From CALGDE01 sp964655355 (GTDB lineage Bacteria; Cyanobacteriota; Cyanobacteriia; CACIAM-69d), in NCBI GenBank assembly GCA_964655355.1, contig CAZZMD010000007.1, forward strand, positions 1-64,000: a stretch of 64,000 nucleotides of DNA. Reading direction: 5' to 3'. This document shows positions 17,380 through 26,516 of the stretch, in pieces. Numbering within the stretch: position 1 is the first letter of the stretch; every line of letters starts with the position of its first letter. The notes under the pieces were generated by a model that was given only the letters and a program-made list of their open reading frames with translations, did no database searches and had not been told where the DNA came from. Made by a program: the position numbers and the translations under genes.

Positions 17380-19236
17380 ATGACGGCGGGGACAGGGAAA
17401 ACCAAGTTGGCGGTGCGTGGGTTTCAATCCGGGCGATCACTGACCCTTGAGGATTCTGGCAAGGGGGGCGGTGAGGGGCGCATCTATCACGTGGTGGAGG
17501 ATCCCACCCTGGTGGCCAAGATTTATCATCCCCAAAAGCGTAGGGGGGATCAGCTTCTTAAATTGCAGGCGATGTTGAATAATCCGCCGGTGGATCCCGG
17601 TGGGGATAATCCGGCGATCGCTTGGCCGGTGGATCTGGTGGGGATGCGTGATCGCCCGGAGCAGATTTTAGGGTTTTTGATGCCTCGGGTGGATCAGGTG
17701 CGACCGCTGCACCATTTCTATACGCCGAAAACCCGCCGGGAAGAAATTATTGGGTTTACGTATCACTATTTGCTGCGGATGGCGCGGAATCTGGCGGCCA
17801 CGTTCCATGCGGTTCATGAGCGGGGCTATGTCGTCGGGGATGTGAACGAGTCCAATATTTTGGCGTCCTCCAGCACCCTCGTAACCTTGGTAGATACGGA
17901 TTCATTCCAGGTGCCCGATGGCGATCGCACCTATCGCTGTGGGGTGGGTCGCCCAGAGTTTACGCCGCCGGAATTGCAGGGAAAAAATTTAAAGGACCTG
18001 AATCGCACCCCCGCAAATGATGCCTTTGGGTTGGCGGTGCTAATTTTTCAGCTTTTGATGGAGGGTACCCATCCCTTTGATGGGGTCTACACCGGACGGG
18101 GGGATCCGCCCTTAAAAAATCAGCGGATTACGGCGGGGCATTTTCCCTACGGTCGCCGGCGATCGCCCTATAAACCCAAACCGATCGCCCCCTCCTTCCG
18201 CCATCTGGATCCCATTCTGCAAAATCTGTTTCAAGCGGCCTTTGAGGCGGGCCATCGGGATCCCCAACGGCGGCCCGATGCCCAAACCTGGGTGACGGCG
18301 TTGGACCAGGCGGAATCCCGGTTAACTACCTGTCAGCGCAACGATCGCCACGTTTATTCCAGCCATCAAAAACACTGTCCCTGGTGTGCGCGCACCGAGA
18401 AATTTAAAGGACGGGATCCGTTCCCCTCCCGCGACGCCGTTCGTAAGGGGGAACACCGTCAACCAGTCCGCCCCAAACAAAAACGCCCCCGCACCGTCGT
18501 TAAAGGCCCCCCCAGCCTGAAACTGCCCCTGCTAGCGGGATCCCAAACCGGCATTGTGCCGATCCCCGGCCTCCAGCAACTGCCCGCCACCAGCCCCCGG
18601 TTATATTGGCTTTCCCCCGGCTATTCCCGCTCCGCTACCATCGTCTCCCTTATCGGCTTTAGCGCCTGTGTCTTGATTCCGATCCTGATCGTCCTCAACC
18701 GCAACAACCTCAACTTCGCCACCCCCGGGGTCTCTGATCGCATCCCTCGCCGATCGCAACTTCCCGCAGACCCCGGTCCGATTCCCCCCGCGATCGAACA
18801 GGCGGCGATCGCCCAATTCCCCAATACCCAGCGGCAATTGATCCAGGTCGTCGAGCAAACCACCGGCCGCCTGGTCCAAACCCTTGCCCAACGTTCATCT
18901 CCCCCCCCGACCGCAGAGCAACTGCGCCCCCAAGTCATTGCCACCCTGGAACAACTGTTGGGACTTTCCCCCGGCAACCCGTCCCCGCTGCAAGCCAACT
19001 CCCAGGCTGCATTAACGGCGGTGCCCGTGGAAGAACGACGGACTTGGACCCAGGGCCTCTATCGCTATCAGGCGACCTACCGAAACAATCTCAATTCCCC
19101 CCTCAGCGCCACCGGACAATTTGATATTCAGGGCAGGACCCGAGCCGCCCTAGAACAGGATTTAGAAATTCAGGTGCTGGAGCAACTCGCCTCCCCCGCC
19201 CCGCGCGGCAATTCCCTGTTTCCCAATCAGCGATGA
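17380..19236 (+). CDS. Membrane-anchored protein kinase of the TerY/PP2C-associated type
   Basis: 618 residues from ATG 17380, which has GGAG 11 bases upstream; an in-frame GTG at 17368 is the alternative. The kinase domain spans about 5-310: GGEGRIYHV (glycine loop), VAKIYHP (Lys), GYVVGDVNESNIL (catalytic loop, with GDVN in place of HRDxxxxN) and LVDTDSFQV (DTD in place of DFG). A Cys/His cluster with CPWC at about 340 suggests a zinc ribbon. One TM helix follows near 420-440 and then about 170 residues that would be extracytoplasmic. Similar kinases occur with VWA and PP2C partners, absent here. The gene overlaps the convergent HXXEE gene by 10 bases. Confidence 0.8.
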   Translation: MTAGTGKTKLAVRGFQSGRSLTLEDSGKGGGEGRIYHVVEDPTLVAKIYHPQKRRGDQLLKLQAMLNNPPVDPGGDNPAIAWPVDLVGMRDRPEQILGFLMPRVDQVRPLHHFYTPKTRREEIIGFTYHYLLRMARNLAATFHAVHERGYVVGDVNESNILASSSTLVTLVDTDSFQVPDGDRTYRCGVGRPEFTPPELQGKNLKDLNRTPANDAFGLAVLIFQLLMEGTHPFDGVYTGRGDPPLKNQRITAGHFPYGRRRSPYKPKPIAPSFRHLDPILQNLFQAAFEAGHRDPQRRPDAQTWVTALDQAESRLTTCQRNDRHVYSSHQKHCPWCARTEKFKGRDPFPSRDAVRKGEHRQPVRPKQKRPRTVVKGPPSLKLPLLAGSQTGIVPIPGLQQLPATSPRLYWLSPGYSRSATIVSLIGFSACVLIPILIVLNRNNLNFATPGVSDRIPRRSQLPADPGPIPPAIEQAAIAQFPNTQRQLIQVVEQTTGRLVQTLAQRSSPPPTAEQLRPQVIATLEQLLGLSPGNPSPLQANSQAALTAVPVEERRTWTQGLYRYQATYRNNLNSPLSATGQFDIQGRTRAALEQDLEIQVLEQLASPAPRGNSLFPNQR

Positions 19237-19688
19237 TCCTTTGCCATTGCCTTGCGCTCCTGTTCCACCGTCCACACCAGAAAGATAGAAATCCCTAGCC
19301 CGATCGCCCCACTGATCACCGCTTCATAGGGCTGGAATTGCCCCACCCCATAGGCCCAAATGCTGAGGGGGAACAACAGGAAAACCCCGGTCCAGCCCCC
19401 GGCTCGGAAGTGACCATATCGCCAACTCAGCCCCACATGATCGAGCACAGGATGGGTAAGACCGATCGCCGGTAGGATGCCGCCCAGGAGTGGGATTTGC
19501 CAGCCGACCACCCCCAGGGCGATCGCAAAAATAAAAATAGGGAAATTATCCAGCCAGAGCGCTCGGTTAAATACCGCTGCCCGCCAGTCCGGTTTTACCC
19601 GTTGATATTCCGGTAGCCAGGCTTCCTCAATGGTGTGGAGAACCAAGGCGATCGCCACCAACAGCATGGATAGAGCGGAAAGGGTCAT
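19227..19688 (-). CDS. HXXEE-motif membrane protein
   Basis: 153 residues from ATG 19688 (MTLSALSMLL). The open frame extends upstream to 19805, but that part is low-complexity and covers a tandem repeat. The protein has four or five hydrophobic helices. HTIEEAWLPEY after the first helix is the HXXEE signature of the family of that name, and NRALWLDNFPIF and HPVLDHVGLSWRYG supply its other conserved polar positions. A membrane metalloenzyme role has been suggested for the family; no activity is established here. Confidence 0.75.
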   Translation of the reverse strand: MTLSALSMLLVAIALVLHTIEEAWLPEYQRVKPDWRAAVFNRALWLDNFPIFIFAIALGVVGWQIPLLGGILPAIGLTHPVLDHVGLSWRYGHFRAGGWTGVFLLFPLSIWAYGVGQFQPYEAVISGAIGLGISIFLVWTVEQERKAMAKDHR

Positions 19689-19710
19689 GGATTGCAACTG
19701 GGGAATGATT

Positions 19711-19740
19711 GGCGACTGAATGGCTGGCGACTGAATTGTG
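19711..19740. repeat. 15-nt tandem repeat, two copies
   Basis: GGCGACTGAATGGCT followed by GGCGACTGAATTGTG, just upstream of the HXXEE protein start chosen here. Confidence 0.65.
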
Positions 19741-19841
19741 GATGCCCTTCTCTTCTCTGTTGTGACGCGGGATAAACCCGTTTTTCTCGCTCCAGCAATA
19801 ATCATTTACGGTGGTCCCCCGCTGCGGCTGCCCAAATAAAA

Positions 19842-19869
19842 CCCCCTTCTTCCAATGGAAACGAGGGGG
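19842..19869 (-). terminator. Rho-independent terminator after the RND permease
   Basis: On the minus strand CCCCCT and AGGGGG form the outer stem, TTCC/GGAA the inner stem, and TTTTATTT follows. It lies about 55 bases past the stop of the efflux permease gene. Confidence 0.7.
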
Positions 19870-19924
19870 GGGATGGCGGATATGTCCCAAGACGCACCGC
19901 CCAAAACGCTAATGCCAGCTGAGC

Positions 19925-22900
19925 TTAGGACGGTTGAGCCTGGGGCTCAGGGGTGGCCGCCTCGGCGGGCTTAATCTTCCGAGGACTAATGTCCTGGAGA
20001 ATGCCCATCAGTGCGGGCACCACGGTGGGGGTCACCAGGGTCGAAAATGCCAAGCCCCCCGCCAAGACCACGCCCAATCCCTGGTATAGCTCCGCACCGG
20101 AGCCGGGAACCGCCGCCAGGGGCAACATCCCCAACACACTGGTGGCCGCCGACATAAAGATGGGGCGCAGGCGATCGCTCGTGGCTTGATAGAGGGATTG
20201 GTGGAAGGGCATCCCCTCTTCCTTCTGGAGTTGCAAGGCGCGATCGACCAACAGGATGGCATTATTCACCACGATGCCGGTCAGGATCACAAACCCTAAG
20301 CCCGTGATCATATCCAGGGGAATCACCACGCCGGGGATCATGTTAACCAGAATTAAACTCAGCAGCGCGCCCGTCAGCCCCAGGGGCACGGTGGCCATAA
20401 TCACCAGGGGATAGACAAAAGAGCGATAGAGCGCCATCAGCAACAGGTACGTGATGATCAAGGAGAATACAAAAGCTGCGACAAGCTGGGACAGGGTTTC
20501 CGCCAGTTGGTCCGCTGATCCCGCCAGCTCCAGGCGATAGCCACCGGGCAGGGTATCCCGAATGGGCTCCAGCACCGTAGTTTCCGTTTCCTCGACGGTG
20601 GCACCCAGGGGCGCACTGGGGGCAACCGTTGCGGTCAACGTAATCGATCGCTCCAGATTGACGTGGTTAATGGTGTCGGGACCAATGCGCTCCTCCACCT
20701 CTGCCACGTCTTTGAGCTGTACCGTCAGACCGTCGTCGGTATAGAGGGGCAACTGTCGAAGCTGATCCGGTGTTTCCACAGCGGTATCCTTCAGCTCAAC
20801 GGTCACATCCAGCTCTTCCTGACCATCAATAAATTGGGAGGTGAACCGACCGCCCAGGGCTGCCTCCACCACGGCTCCGGCTTCCGCTTCCGTCAGTCCC
20901 ACTTCGGCCAATCGGGCGCGATCTGGCAACACCTTCAGCTCGGGGGCACCGTACACAAAATCGGAGCGCACGTTAACGACGCCGGTCACCCCACGCAATG
21001 CTTGGGAAACCTGCTGTTCCAATTGGGACAGTTCCTGGAGATCGCTACCGATAACCTGGACTTCAAACTGTTTTCCGGGGTCGCTGAAGATAGGAATGCG
21101 AATGGGGAACAGGAATCGGAACCCGGGGAACTGGAAACCCACCGGCAACACCCGACCCAACATATCGTTCAATCCCTGGCTGTTGGCCCATTCGTCTTTC
21201 AAATCAAAGCCAATGGCCCGCAGCCCCGGACGGATCACCATAAAGGAATTGTTGACTTCCGGTTGATCCTCGACAAAATCGCGAACATCTTCCGTCAGGC
21301 GCACCGATTCTTCCACGCTGGTGCCGGGGAACGGTTCCGTGAGCCATAGGATCAAATTACGATTCCCTTCTGGCAAATAATCCGCCTGGGGGAGCAAAGT
21401 CGTGCTGACCACCAACAGGGCAACCCCTGCCCCGAGCACCGTCAGCCGTCGCACCTGGCGACCTTTACCGATGGACCAACTGGCCGTTGCTAGGAGGAAG
21501 GATTCCAACTTGCCCTGGTAGTGACGGAAGATGGCAGAGCCCCGGGCGATCGCCCGTTCGATGCGGTTACCTTTGCGATCGCTCCCGCCGGACAACATCA
21601 CCTCCGCCTCCCGACGATCCAACAACATGCCCGACAGCATGGGAATCAGGGTCAAGGCAGAAAACAAAGAAATCAACACCGACGCTGCCAGGGTGATCCC
21701 CAACGCCGCAAAAAGCTTACCCGCTTCCCCTTCCACCAAAATCAACGGCGTAAATACGGCAACCGTGGTCAGGGTGGACGCCAACATGGCCCCCCCCACT
21801 TCCTGGGTCCCTTCGATCGCCGCCTGCATCACCGGCTTACCCTTTTGCATATGGGTAAAGACGTTCTCCACCACCACGATCGCATTGTCCACCACCATCC
21901 CGACGGCGAAGGCCAGCCCCGCCAGACTAATCACGTTCAGGGTTTGCCCCAGGGCTCCCATGACGATGAAAACGGTAATCAGCGTGGTGGGAATACTGAG
22001 GGCAACCACCACCACGGTGCGAATGGAGCCCAAGAACAGCAGCAGCACCAGGGTCGCCAGGATGCCGCCGAGGATGAGATTGTCCTTAACCAGGGCGACG
22101 GATTGGTCAATGTAGGTGCTCTGGTCGTAGAAAATTTCCAGCTCAACCCCTTGATTTTCCCGGTCAAATCGCTCCTGCAACGCCACCTGGGAATCCCGCA
22201 AGCCCTGGGCAACGGCGGAGACGTTGGCTCCGACCCGGTGGATCACGCCAATGCCGACGGAGGGCTCATTGTTGTACATAAAATAGCTTTCCCGGAAGCG
22301 CCGCCCCATTTGAGCATCGGCCACATCCCCGAGAAACACCCGCCCCGATTCATCCCGCCGCAGGACAAAACTTTCGAGCTGCTGCACATCATCGGCACGG
22401 CTTTCTGTACTCACCCGATATTCCCGTCGCCCCAGCACCAGGGGACCGCCCCGCACATCGCGGTTATTATTGCGCAGGGCATTGGTCAACTCATCCAACG
22501 TGAGATCGCGATCGCTCAGGGCCTTGGGATCGACTTGGATTTCCACCTCCCGTTCCCGACCGCCAATGACCATAAATCGACTGGTTCCTTCCACCCGGCG
22601 CAGGCGCGGCACAATCACCTCATCCGCCAAATCCCGATAGCGATCCTCATTGGCGGGGATACCATCCTTCGGCTTCATGACGATCCACATCATGGCGCTG
22701 GCCCCGCCCCCGTTAGAAACGATGACGTTAGACTCCTGCGCTTCCGGCGGTAGCTCGCCCACCTGCTGCATCTTATTCAGCACCGCCACCAGGCGATCGT
22801 CGATATCGGTGCCCCAGTCAAATTCCAGGTTGATATCGCTAATGCCCAGACTGCTGGTGCTGGTCATCTCCTTGATGGCTTCCACCTCCTCCAATCGTTC

Positions 22901-23104
22901 TTCGATGGGGCGGGTCACCAAATCCTCCACTTCCGCCGGCGCAGCACCGGGATAGGGCGTGGTGATGGAAATTTGTGGGCGATCGCCGCCGGGCTGCAAT
23001 TCCAGGGGCAGATTCAGTAAGGACAGAACCCCCAACAGGGCAAGGAGCGCAAAAATGGCGAGGGTGCCATGCCGCCAGCGAGTGGCAGTTTCAATGAAAT
23101 TCAT
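19925..23104 (-). CDS. RND efflux permease (AcrB/MdtB type, HAE1 family)
   Basis: 1059 residues, full length. TM1 is near the N-terminus, followed by the first large periplasmic loop (ISITTPYPGAAPAEVEDLVTRP), TM2-6 with the proton relay segment GLAFAVGMVVDNAIVVVENV, a second loop, and TM7-12 with TGIVVNNAILLVDRA. The AcrB Asp-Asp pair is Asp-Asn here, which is common in related pumps. It exports hydrophobic or amphipathic compounds by proton antiport, together with the adaptor encoded just upstream and a TolC-like channel not in this window. A terminator separates it from the adaptor gene, so it may have its own promoter in 23105-23235. Confidence 0.93.
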   Translation of the reverse strand: MNFIETATRWRHGTLAIFALLALLGVLSLLNLPLELQPGGDRPQISITTPYPGAAPAEVEDLVTRPIEERLEEVEAIKEMTSTSSLGISDINLEFDWGTDIDDRLVAVLNKMQQVGELPPEAQESNVIVSNGGGASAMMWIVMKPKDGIPANEDRYRDLADEVIVPRLRRVEGTSRFMVIGGREREVEIQVDPKALSDRDLTLDELTNALRNNNRDVRGGPLVLGRREYRVSTESRADDVQQLESFVLRRDESGRVFLGDVADAQMGRRFRESYFMYNNEPSVGIGVIHRVGANVSAVAQGLRDSQVALQERFDRENQGVELEIFYDQSTYIDQSVALVKDNLILGGILATLVLLLFLGSIRTVVVVALSIPTTLITVFIVMGALGQTLNVISLAGLAFAVGMVVDNAIVVVENVFTHMQKGKPVMQAAIEGTQEVGGAMLASTLTTVAVFTPLILVEGEAGKLFAALGITLAASVLISLFSALTLIPMLSGMLLDRREAEVMLSGGSDRKGNRIERAIARGSAIFRHYQGKLESFLLATASWSIGKGRQVRRLTVLGAGVALLVVSTTLLPQADYLPEGNRNLILWLTEPFPGTSVEESVRLTEDVRDFVEDQPEVNNSFMVIRPGLRAIGFDLKDEWANSQGLNDMLGRVLPVGFQFPGFRFLFPIRIPIFSDPGKQFEVQVIGSDLQELSQLEQQVSQALRGVTGVVNVRSDFVYGAPELKVLPDRARLAEVGLTEAEAGAVVEAALGGRFTSQFIDGQEELDVTVELKDTAVETPDQLRQLPLYTDDGLTVQLKDVAEVEERIGPDTINHVNLERSITLTATVAPSAPLGATVEETETTVLEPIRDTLPGGYRLELAGSADQLAETLSQLVAAFVFSLIITYLLLMALYRSFVYPLVIMATVPLGLTGALLSLILVNMIPGVVIPLDMITGLGFVILTGIVVNNAILLVDRALQLQKEEGMPFHQSLYQATSDRLRPIFMSAATSVLGMLPLAAVPGSGAELYQGLGVVLAGGLAFSTLVTPTVVPALMGILQDISPRKIKPAEAATPEPQAQPS

Positions 23105-23235
23105 GGTTTATCTCGAGACAGTGTGTGAGGCGCGAGATCGAAACGAGATTGCAAGGGGACTGGGCCACAAAACTATTGCAATCAGCCTAATATAAACAGC
23201 GCAAATGACATCAATAAATGAAGTAGATAAGAAAA

Positions 23236-23260
23236 CAGGCGAAGCATCTCGCTTCGCCTG
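23236..23260 (-). terminator. Terminator hairpin between efflux adaptor and permease genes
   Basis: CAGGCGAAGC pairs perfectly with GCTTCGCCTG around a 5-base loop. Read on the minus strand the stem is followed by TTTTCTTATC. It sits 18 bases after the adaptor stop and 132 bases before the permease start. Confidence 0.8.
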
Positions 23261-23278
23261 TGGGTCTAACCGTTGAAC

Positions 23279-24982
23279 CTAGCTGTTGCTGGCCTGCATG
23301 GAGTCGTTGGTGACCTGAATGGGAACCCCATCCCGCAGTCCGTCGCCCCCTTTGGACACCAAGGACTGACCGGGCTGTAAATCAGGGCTGGCGATCGCCA
23401 CCGTCTCGCCCATATCGGTAATCAAGTCCACGGGCACTTCCCTAGCAGCCCCTTCGTTGTAAACAAAGACGACCCATTGATCCAAGCGACGGGTTAAGGA
23501 ATCGCGAGACACAACAAACTTCTCGCCTTGCGCCTCAGCTAACGGTGCCGTGGGCATTTCCATCGTGGCGGCGATCGCCATGCCCGGCAGCAATCCTTCA
23601 GGGGACGCCTCCAACCGAACCCGAACCCGCTGACGACGGCTCGCCGCATCGGCGGTGGGGACGACGCCTGCAATCGTGGCTTGCCCTTCCCAGGTGGGCA
23701 ATGCATTGGCCGTCAGGGTGACCGCCATCCCTGGCTGCACCTGACCGGTGTAACGCTCCGGCACATCGAGGAAAATATCCAGGCGATCGCGACTGACTAC
23801 CTCCACCACTTGATCATTGCGGTCCACATAATCCCCGACATTCACCGGGCGCTGACTCACAATCCCCGCTGCATCGGCGGTGATGGCGGTGCGGTTCAGC
23901 TGCAACTGCGCTTGAGCCACGGCTGATTGAGCAGACCGTACAACACCCCGCTGGGCGGCAATGTCTTCCCGGCGCGGTCCCGCCGTCGCTTCCGCTAGCT
24001 GAGCCGCCGCCCGTAGCCGTTCGCTGGTGGCCGTATCCAACGTCGCCCGCGCCTGGGATAACCGCTGTTGGTTCTCCGTCCGCTGAGCCGCGACCCCGGA
24101 TTGCGCCCGCAGACGCTCGCTCCGGGCCCCATTCGCCCGACTTTGCGCCTCCACAAACGCTCGCCGGGATAACGCCCCCGTATCGGTCAATGCCCGGGTC
24201 CGCTCTAAATTATCGGCAGCTTCCACTTCCGTTGATTGAGCCGCCGCCAATTCCGCTTCCCGCTGGGCTAACAAGCTGGGCAGCAGTGCCTGTACGTTCT
24301 GTACATTGGTCCGCGCTTCCGCTTCCCGGGCTTGAGCCGCCCGTAATTCCGCCCGTCGCTGGGCGACCACTTCCGGGCGAGTCCCCGCTTCCATACGACT
24401 CAGCGAACTTTGGGCCGATGCCAATGCCGCATTTGCCTCCGCCAACGCCAACCGCTGGTCGGAATTATCCAGCACCGCCACCGTTTGTCCCGGCTGGACC
24501 CGATCGCCCACATTAACCAAAACCTGACGCACCGTACCCGAGGCTTGCGATCGCACCATCGCCTGGTCCGCCGCCTCCACCTCGCCAATCAGCGCCAGTT
24601 CCTGGGTGCCATCCCCCACTTCCAACGCCACCACTTCCACTGGACGGGGCGGCATTGCCGACGCTGCCGGTGCCGCGTCTGGGCTGCTGGCACCATTAAT
24701 CACGGTCCAAGCCCCAACGCCACCGCTCGCCACCGCGATCGCCACCATGACTTTCACTAGGGGGCGAGATGCCTTAAGGCGAGACCGGTCAACGAAAGGC
24801 AAAGCCGCGATCGCCCGCTTAAGCAAAGAAGAATCCTCAACCGTGATCCGAGTCGCCGTGTCCGACTCCGTCGTTTTCGCTTCAGTCGATGCCACCGGCG
24901 AGGACTCAATAGCCGCTTCCTCGGTCGCCACATCGGTCGTTTCGGTAGATTTCTGACTGTTAGCCCGTTCTTGAGTCAGCAT
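23279..24982 (-). CDS. RND efflux membrane-fusion adaptor (AcrA/MdtA type)
   Basis: 567 residues, long for the family because of an about 70-residue cytosolic N-terminus rich in Thr/Glu. TM anchor at about 75-96. Then barrel-sandwich half (VRSQASGTVRQVLVNVGDRVQPGQTVAVLDN), a long alpha-hairpin rich in Ala/Gln/Arg at about 180-355, the second lipoyl half (NRTAITADAAGIVSQRPVNVGDYV), a beta-barrel and a membrane-proximal domain. It links the inner-membrane RND pump to an outer-membrane channel. AAGGAAA lies a few bases before the ATG. A palindromic operator lies 20 bases upstream of the ATG, matching sites before the tetR gene. Confidence 0.92.
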   Translation of the reverse strand: MLTQERANSQKSTETTDVATEEAAIESSPVASTEAKTTESDTATRITVEDSSLLKRAIAALPFVDRSRLKASRPLVKVMVAIAVASGGVGAWTVINGASSPDAAPAASAMPPRPVEVVALEVGDGTQELALIGEVEAADQAMVRSQASGTVRQVLVNVGDRVQPGQTVAVLDNSDQRLALAEANAALASAQSSLSRMEAGTRPEVVAQRRAELRAAQAREAEARTNVQNVQALLPSLLAQREAELAAAQSTEVEAADNLERTRALTDTGALSRRAFVEAQSRANGARSERLRAQSGVAAQRTENQQRLSQARATLDTATSERLRAAAQLAEATAGPRREDIAAQRGVVRSAQSAVAQAQLQLNRTAITADAAGIVSQRPVNVGDYVDRNDQVVEVVSRDRLDIFLDVPERYTGQVQPGMAVTLTANALPTWEGQATIAGVVPTADAASRRQRVRVRLEASPEGLLPGMAIAATMEMPTAPLAEAQGEKFVVSRDSLTRRLDQWVVFVYNEGAAREVPVDLITDMGETVAIASPDLQPGQSLVSKGGDGLRDGVPIQVTNDSMQASNS

Positions 24983-25001
24983 GATGACTTTTCCTTTTGA
25001 T

Positions 25002-25013
25002 TAGACCGGTCTA
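25002..25013. promoter_or_regulatory. Palindromic operator upstream of the efflux adaptor
   Basis: TAGACCGGTCTA is a perfect 12-base palindrome 20 bases before the adaptor ATG. Related sequences occur before the tetR gene, so it is the likely TetR-family binding site. Confidence 0.75.
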
Positions 25014-25192
25014 TTACCCGAATTAAAAAGTAAAGACCCTGTTGGCTGAAAGCGCTGGGTGACAAGGGTGCTACCCAAGCGGGGATACAAAAGTAAGTGA
25101 CTTAGTTATCTATCTTAATAATTTAGCAAACTAAATCAATCAAACTCAATACATCTTTGGGGGGATATTTGGTGAAGCCCCGGTTGAAAATG

Positions 25193-25795
25193 CTAGCGAG
25201 AAGACGGTGGCGCGGAAGCAAGCACCGTATCAAATAAAATCGCGGTGAAGGTGGTTAAGGGCTCGGTGGTCTTGGTGACCTTTGCCCGAATAATGGCCCC
25301 TTCCCAGCCATCGGTACAGAACGTTGCCAGCATCGTGGTGTCCCAGTCCGCGTGCAGTTCGCCCGCCGCCTGAGCCTCCCGTAAACACTGGGCAAAGCTT
25401 TCCCGCCAATCCATCCAGATATCGCTCAGGCATTCCCGAAACGTTTCATTTTGGGTCGCCATTTCCTGGGACAAATTGCCGATGAGGCAGCCGCAGCGAA
25501 AATCATTTTCCTTAAGGGCTTGAATGCCAGTGTCAAAGTGATTTCGAAGTCGCTCCAAGGGAGTCCGGGTGTCATCGTTAAAAAAGCCATCCAGCTTCAC
25601 GCGATGCGCTGCGTAGGAGGCTTCAACGACGCTCAGCCCAAATTCCTCTTTGCTCTTGAAATAGTAATAAAACGAGCCTTTGGGGACGCTGGACTCTTTG
25701 AGTACCTCCTGAATACCAGTGTGGTTATAGCCTTTCTCCAAAAAAATCCGTTCTCCTGTTTCCAGTAGGCGGGTTCGGGTACTTTCCTTAGCCAT
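25193..25795 (-). CDS. TetR family repressor, NemR-like
   Basis: 200 residues. The N-terminal HTH spans about 8-52 (TRLLETGERIFLEKGYNHTGIQ, then SSVPKGSFYYYFKSKEEF). The ligand domain contains FRCGCLIGNLSQEM with Cys101 and Cys103. E. coli NemR has a redox-active Cys in the corresponding GCLVGNL-like segment and responds to electrophiles and hypochlorite. By analogy this protein may sense reactive species and derepress the adjacent efflux genes; that is inference. GGAGGACC precedes the ATG. Palindromes upstream suggest autoregulation. The gene is followed on the same strand by the adaptor and permease genes' control region in reverse order (adaptor is downstream). Confidence 0.88.
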   Translation of the reverse strand: MAKESTRTRLLETGERIFLEKGYNHTGIQEVLKESSVPKGSFYYYFKSKEEFGLSVVEASYAAHRVKLDGFFNDDTRTPLERLRNHFDTGIQALKENDFRCGCLIGNLSQEMATQNETFRECLSDIWMDWRESFAQCLREAQAAGELHADWDTTMLATFCTDGWEGAIIRAKVTKTTEPLTTFTAILFDTVLASAPPSSR

Positions 25796-25861
25796 AGATG
25801 GTCCTCCAATGCGTCGAACTCGGGATGAGTGCGTCAGAACCGGTCTGCTCGTTTGGAAAAA

Positions 25862-25878
25862 CTAGACCGGTCGTCTAG
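25862..25878. promoter_or_regulatory. Operator-like inverted repeat upstream of tetR (site 1)
   Basis: CTAGAC-N5-GTCTAG is a perfect inverted repeat that includes TAGACCGGTC, shared with the adaptor operator. It lies 67 bases before the tetR ATG. Confidence 0.7.
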
Positions 25879-25893
25879 TGACTTGAATCAATA

Positions 25894-25910
25894 TTAGACC
25901 AGTTGACTAG
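25894..25910. promoter_or_regulatory. Operator-like inverted repeat upstream of tetR (site 2)
   Basis: TTAGAC-N5-GACTAG has the same layout as site 1 with small mismatches. It starts exactly 32 bases (three helical turns) from site 1. Confidence 0.55.
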
Positions 25911-25981
25911 TAAACGCAAGAAATTCATTTTCAAGTGAGTATGAAATGCTTGAAAGCTTTTCTGGGTAAGGGGTTGAGGGG

Positions 25982-26500
25982 TTATAGAAGGGAGTGTTGG
26001 ATGATGCCGGATTCCTTTTCCAGGAGGCGGCGTTTACGGTTTTCCCCCCATCGGTATCCCCGCAGGCTGCCATCACTGCCGATGATGCGGTGGCAGGGGA
26101 TGGCGATCGCGATTTGATTTTTGGCGCAGGCGTTGGCGACGGCTCGTACGGATTGGGGGTTGCCCAGTCGCTCTGCCAGTTCGGTATAGGTGAGGGTCGT
26201 TCCGGGGGCGATCGCCTGTAGTTCCTGCCACACCTGCCGTTGAAAATCGGTGCCCTTTGGATCTAGGGGCATCGGGAAATTGGGTTGGGGATTGTCGATA
26301 AATGTCAGGACCGGCTGGATCGCCTCTACAAATCCTGGATTGTCGGGGTGGTGTGTGGCATCGGGAAAATTGTGTTTTAGGTCAGCGATTAAGTCCTCTG
26401 GGGAATCTCCCAGGGCGATCGCACAGATACCGATGTCGGTGGCGGCGATCAGGGCATGGCCGAGCCAGCAGGGTTGGACGGTGAATTTAATGGTGTCCAT
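25982..26500 (-). CDS. ogt: Methylated-DNA--protein-cysteine methyltransferase
   Basis: 172 residues from ATG 26500, which has GGAGGAA upstream; the longer frame to 26755 overlaps the previous gene and is rejected. The C-terminal domain has the helix-turn-helix (TLTYTELAERLGNPQSVRAVANACAKN, split by the usual Arg finger) and the active site IPCHRII, whose Cys takes the alkyl group from O6-alkylguanine in a suicide reaction. TDIGICAIALGD belongs to the N-terminal ribonuclease-like domain. It is the third gene of the hfq-TPR-ogt series, 16 bases after the TPR gene stop. Confidence 0.92.
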   Translation of the reverse strand: MDTIKFTVQPCWLGHALIAATDIGICAIALGDSPEDLIADLKHNFPDATHHPDNPGFVEAIQPVLTFIDNPQPNFPMPLDPKGTDFQRQVWQELQAIAPGTTLTYTELAERLGNPQSVRAVANACAKNQIAIAIPCHRIIGSDGSLRGYRWGENRKRRLLEKESGIIQHSLL

Positions 26501-26516
26501 CTTTAGTATTCCTCCG

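Noticed and set aside
21521..22753. 410-codon plus-strand open frame
   Set aside because: It is antisense to the conserved RND permease and shows shadow-frame composition.
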